Below, one piece after another: positions 23,442 through 25,919 of a stretch of 25,919 nt of DNA. Numbering within the stretch: the first letter of the stretch is position 1; each line of letters begins with the position of its first letter. This DNA comes from Ga0077555 sp031406575 (GTDB taxonomy: Bacteria > Pseudomonadota > Alphaproteobacteria > Rhizobiales > Hyphomicrobiaceae). Made by a program: the position numbers and the translations under genes. The notes below the pieces were generated by a model. That model did no database searches. It saw nothing but the letters and a program-made list of their open reading frames with translations, and was not told the origin of the DNA. The DNA lies in the NCBI GenBank assembly GCA_031406575.1, contig JANOHP010000241.1, positions 1-25,919 on the forward strand, read 5' to 3'.

Positions 23442-24983
23442 ATGGCCAAATCCCTCATTCGCAGTCGGTCCATGATCACCAAGACGATCGATCGGTCGTC
23501 GTGGGAAGAGATTGCCGACGGGGCTGTGCTGCAAGAGGATGGCATCATCACCGCGATCGGCACCTACGCGGACCTACATGCGAAAAATCCCGGTGTTCCC
23601 GTGGTGGGCTCGGGCAATGACGTCATGCTGCCGGGCTTCGTGAACGGGCATCATCACGTCGGCCTGACGCCCGTGCAGTTGGGCTCACCCGACATGCCAC
23701 TCGAGCTCTGGTTCATCACGCGTCTCGTCATCCGGCAGCTCGATTTGTATCTCGACACGCTCTATTCCGCCTTCGAGATGATCAGCTCCGGCATCACGAC
23801 CGTGCAACACATCCACGGTTGGGCGCCCGGCACGCTGTCTGAGATCGAGACGCGCTCGAACCAAGTCGTGAAGGCCTACGAAGACATCGGCATGCGTGTT
23901 TCCTACTGCTACGCGTTGCGCGATCAGAACCGGCTCGTCTATCAAGCCGACGATGCCTTTGTCGCGAGCCTGCCGCCCGCGCTGCAGGACCCCATGGCGC
24001 GCCATTTCGGGCGGTTCCAGGCCAGTGCAGACGAGATCATGGACCTCTTCCGCTCGCTGTATGAGCGCCACAACGCCAAAAATCGCGTGAAGATCCAGCT
24101 CGCCCCGGCCAACCTGCATTGGTGCTCCGACCAGTCGTTGACCGCGCTGTCGGATGCCTCGGCGAAATACAATGTGCCGATCCACATGCACCTGCTCGAG
24201 ACCGCCTACCAGAAGGAATATGCTTGGCGTCGCGGCAAGTGCACCGCGCTCGAGTACATCGATCGGTTCGGCATGGTGAACGAGCGACTGACGCTCGGGC
24301 ACGGGGTCTGGTTATCGGAAAGTGATATGGATCGGCTCGCCGCCGCCGGTGGCTGCGTGTGTCACAACTGTTCGTCGAACTTCCGGTTGCGGTCGGGCGT
24401 TGCGGCCCTGAACGTTTTCGAAAAAAAGGGCATCAACACTGCGATCGGCTTGGACGAGGCAGGAATCAATGACGACCGCGATATGCTGCAGGAAATGCGC
24501 ATGGTTCTTCGCGCACACCGTACGCCGGGCATGATCGACGAGGACGTGCCGACGATGGCGCAGGTTCTCCGGATGGCGACGATCGGTGGTGCGAAGACCA
24601 CGTCGTTCGGAACGACGATCGGCACGCTCGAAGTCGGCAAGGCCGCCGACCTCGTGCTGATCGACTGGCAACACGTTGCCTACCCCTATCTCGATCCGCT
24701 GACGCCGACGCTCGACGCCGTCATTCAACGCGCCAAGTCGGGGGGTGTGACATTGACCATGTGCGCGGGTGAAGTTCTCTATCAGGACGGACGGTTCACC
24801 AAGGTCGACCGGGAGGCATCGCTGGCGGCGCTGCACGACGACTTGCAGAAGGCGCTGACGAACGACGAGGTGGAGCGGCGCAACCTGTCGAAGGCACTGC
24901 TGCCGCATGCCCGAAAATTCTACGCCGACTACATCGATCCCGCCCGCCACGAGCCCTTCTACAAGACGAGTTCGCGCGTGTAG
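23442..24983 (+). CDS. ATZ/TRZ-family amidohydrolase (deaminase-like)
   Basis: A 513-residue metal-dependent hydrolase of the AtzA/TrzN/8-oxoguanine deaminase group. Metal and catalytic residues: His70 and His72 (NGHHHVGLTP), His248/His250 and Glu253 (IHMHLLET), His287 (TLGHGVW) and Asp338 (GLDEAGINDD). The C-terminal part (GTLEVGKAADLVLIDW) is typical. It acts on amino or chloro heterocycles in the cytoplasm. The precise substrate is not decidable here; a purine or pterin amine would fit the ureide theme. I chose ATG 23442 because AGGAG lies 6 nt upstream. An in-frame ATG at 23412 (and the frame start at 23403) lacks this. It follows the broken importer fusion by 54 bp, probably once one operon with it. 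Confidence 0.85.
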   Translation: MAKSLIRSRSMITKTIDRSSWEEIADGAVLQEDGIITAIGTYADLHAKNPGVPVVGSGNDVMLPGFVNGHHHVGLTPVQLGSPDMPLELWFITRLVIRQLDLYLDTLYSAFEMISSGITTVQHIHGWAPGTLSEIETRSNQVVKAYEDIGMRVSYCYALRDQNRLVYQADDAFVASLPPALQDPMARHFGRFQASADEIMDLFRSLYERHNAKNRVKIQLAPANLHWCSDQSLTALSDASAKYNVPIHMHLLETAYQKEYAWRRGKCTALEYIDRFGMVNERLTLGHGVWLSESDMDRLAAAGGCVCHNCSSNFRLRSGVAALNVFEKKGINTAIGLDEAGINDDRDMLQEMRMVLRAHRTPGMIDEDVPTMAQVLRMATIGGAKTTSFGTTIGTLEVGKAADLVLIDWQHVAYPYLDPLTPTLDAVIQRAKSGGVTLTMCAGEVLYQDGRFTKVDREASLAALHDDLQKALTNDEVERRNLSKALLPHARKFYADYIDPARHEPFYKTSSRV

Positions 24984-24992
24984 CTTGATTGA

Positions 24993-25014
24993 CGGACCGC
25001 AAGCGCTCGGTCCG
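24993..25014 (+). terminator. Hairpin after the amidohydrolase gene
   Basis: CGGACCG (24993-24999) and CGGTCCG (25008-25014) form a perfect 7-bp GC-rich stem with an 8-nt loop, 9 bp after the stop. No T-tract follows, so it is a probable but imperfect terminator. Confidence 0.45.
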
Positions 25015-25569
25015 GTCCGCCATCGAAAGTGCGCGACTTCGCCTGTGAGTTCGCCTCGGCTTGCTGAAACGGGGTGGTGACCGAACCGGTGGAGGCAGGC
25101 CCCTTTTCCAGCGCAAGATTGAAACGTAGGAAGTTGAGTTCAACTTGGGGCAGGGCGAGGCTTCGTTTTTCCGGATACCGCGTGATGGGCTCCGGAACGC
25201 GAGAAGGAAGCAAAAGGAGCTGTAGCGTTCACCCGCGATGTCTTTTCGTACCGACTGCTTAGACCGCTCTCGAGGTGCTTTGGCGACCAGCCGAAACTCG
25301 AACGCCGGCTGATGACGGTGTGGGCTGTAGCGGGCCCTCGCGACCAAGGCATTGCTCACTGCAGACAGATTGCCACAGCGCCAGAGTCGCGAGGTGGGAG
25401 AGGTCCTGTTTGCGTTGTGTGACGCGGCGTTTGCACCGCTTGCCGCAGGCCGATGCTATTGGGAATTGCTGCTGATGGAGCTTTCGGGCTATAGGTGACT
25501 TTCCGTGGCGACCCGAATAATGCGCTGCCACAGGGACGCCTAGTCAATAGGCTGATATAGATAGATTAT
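25015..25569. other. Intergenic stretch without a recognisable gene
   Basis: About 550 bp with no convincing coding signal. Minus-strand frames here (one reading YPEKRSLALPQVELNFLRFN near 25110-25180) show no family I know and no ribosome site. A short inverted repeat GCCTA-GTCAA-TAGGC is at 25538-25552, just before the tRNA gene, and TATAGA at 25556-25561 could be the tRNA gene's -10 element, with no good -35. Confidence 0.4.
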
Positions 25570-25643
25570 GCGGGTGTAGCTCAATGGTAGAGCAACAGCC
25601 TTCCAAGCTGATGACGGGGGTTCGATTCCCCCTACCCGCTCCA
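25570..25643 (+). tRNA. tRNA-Gly (anticodon UCC)
   Basis: A 74-nt cloverleaf including an encoded CCA end. Acceptor arm GCGGGTG (25570-25576) pairs with TACCCGC (25633-25639), then discriminator T and CCA at 25641-25643. The D arm is TAGCTCAATGGTAGAGC, the anticodon loop CTTCCAA gives anticodon UCC (25602-25604), and the T arm holds GGGGGTTCGATTCCCCC. tRNA genes of this type are frequent integration sites, and here it marks the right edge of the accessory block. Confidence 0.96.
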
Positions 25644-25730
25644 CGACTTAGGTGATTTCTCGCTGTCCTGTTTCCAATCGTATTCCCAATGTTCGTCTTG
25701 GCGCGGACCGGTTGCCGACCGCGTCCGCTG

Positions 25731-25919
25731 TCACGCTGCGCGGTGCAGTTTGGCACCGGTGCGGGCTTGGAGGGCATCGAAGGTGATCTCGGGATTGATG
25801 TCGATCACTTCGAAGCCGCGGCTCGAGATGTCGACGACGGCGAGGTTGGTGTAGACCCGTTAGACGACGCCGATGGCGGTGAGTGGCATCGTGCAGGTCT
25901 CGAGCAGGCGCGGTTTTCC
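25731..25919 (-). pseudogene. CoA-transferase beta subunit, 3' part with ochre codon
   Basis: The minus-strand frame entering from beyond the window reads GKPRLLETCTMPLTAIGVV, then TAA (25860-25862), then RVYTNLAVVDISSRGFEV and ITFDALQARTGAKLHRAA, ending at TGA 25731-25733. This is the C-terminus of a 3-oxoacid/acetate CoA-transferase beta subunit, which transfers CoA between acyl groups. The family has Lys, His, Gln or Arg at the stop position, so a single change (for example CAA to TAA) explains it. The 5' part is outside the window. Sequence after the stop is well conserved, so the mutation is recent, or a read error. Confidence 0.78.

Noticed and set aside
25544..25777. Minus-strand 77-residue ORF reading NRTPVISLEGCCSTIELHP
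   Set aside because: It is the antisense translation of the tRNA-Gly gene, a familiar spurious ORF in annotations.
1..25919. CRISPR arrays, complete insertion sequences or prophage genes
   Set aside because: No regularly spaced repeats, no transposase motifs and no phage structural genes were seen on either strand.

Overview
The window is GC-rich DNA that looks like an alphaproteobacterial chromosome, probably Hyphomicrobiales. This rests on protein style (a DUF2852-like tail, an HpxZ/AtzH plus AtzF pair, PuuE-type deacetylases, a Pot-type ABC importer) and on a tRNA-Gly(UCC). No marker gene fixes the genus.

Layout. (1) 1-1651 is a junkyard: a small hypothetical gene, a relaxase remnant, a roughly 24-residue relic of a sigma-54 activator, and a 5'-truncated protein with two OB-like repeats that ends at a perfect 17-bp hairpin. 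(2) 1697-6794 holds a DUF2852-like membrane-anchored protein, a DMT/DUF486 membrane protein, and an RND efflux pair (adaptor and pump), each broken by one frameshift. (3) 6861-13336 holds a 5'-truncated PuuE-like deacetylase, an intact hpxZ/atzH-like gene, an allophanate hydrolase gene (atzF type) with one frameshift and two amber codons, an intact alpha/beta hydrolase, an Asp/Glu/hydantoin-racemase-fold protein on the minus strand, and an intact hydantoinase/dihydropyrimidinase-like enzyme. (4) 13340-18707 is an intact six-gene minus-strand operon: ABC ATPase, solute-binding protein, two permeases, ureidoglycolate lyase (AllA), PuuE-type allantoinase. (5) 18905-21972 is a second intact minus-strand operon: amidase, racemase-fold protein, second PuuE-like deacetylase. 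(6) 22719-24983 holds an in-frame deletion fusion between a NitT/TauT-type solute-binding protein and its ATPase, further broken by an amber codon, then an intact ATZ/TRZ-family deaminase-like amidohydrolase. (7) 25570-25919 holds tRNA-Gly and the 3' end of a CoA-transferase beta-subunit gene with an ochre codon.

How it fits together. The intact core (about 9.9-22 kb, plus hpxZ and the amidohydrolase) encodes ring-opening and C-N-bond-cleaving enzymes for ureides, hydantoins or purine breakdown products, with an ABC importer in the same operon as AllA and PuuE. This suggests uptake and degradation of allantoin or a related, perhaps substituted, hydantoin. The allantoate-to-ureidoglycolate step is not encoded here, and the allophanate-hydrolase step is broken.

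The most notable points are the contrast between an intact ureide core and eroded flanks, a candidate ureide-specific Pot-type importer, and two racemase-fold proteins that both lack the catalytic cysteines of the family.
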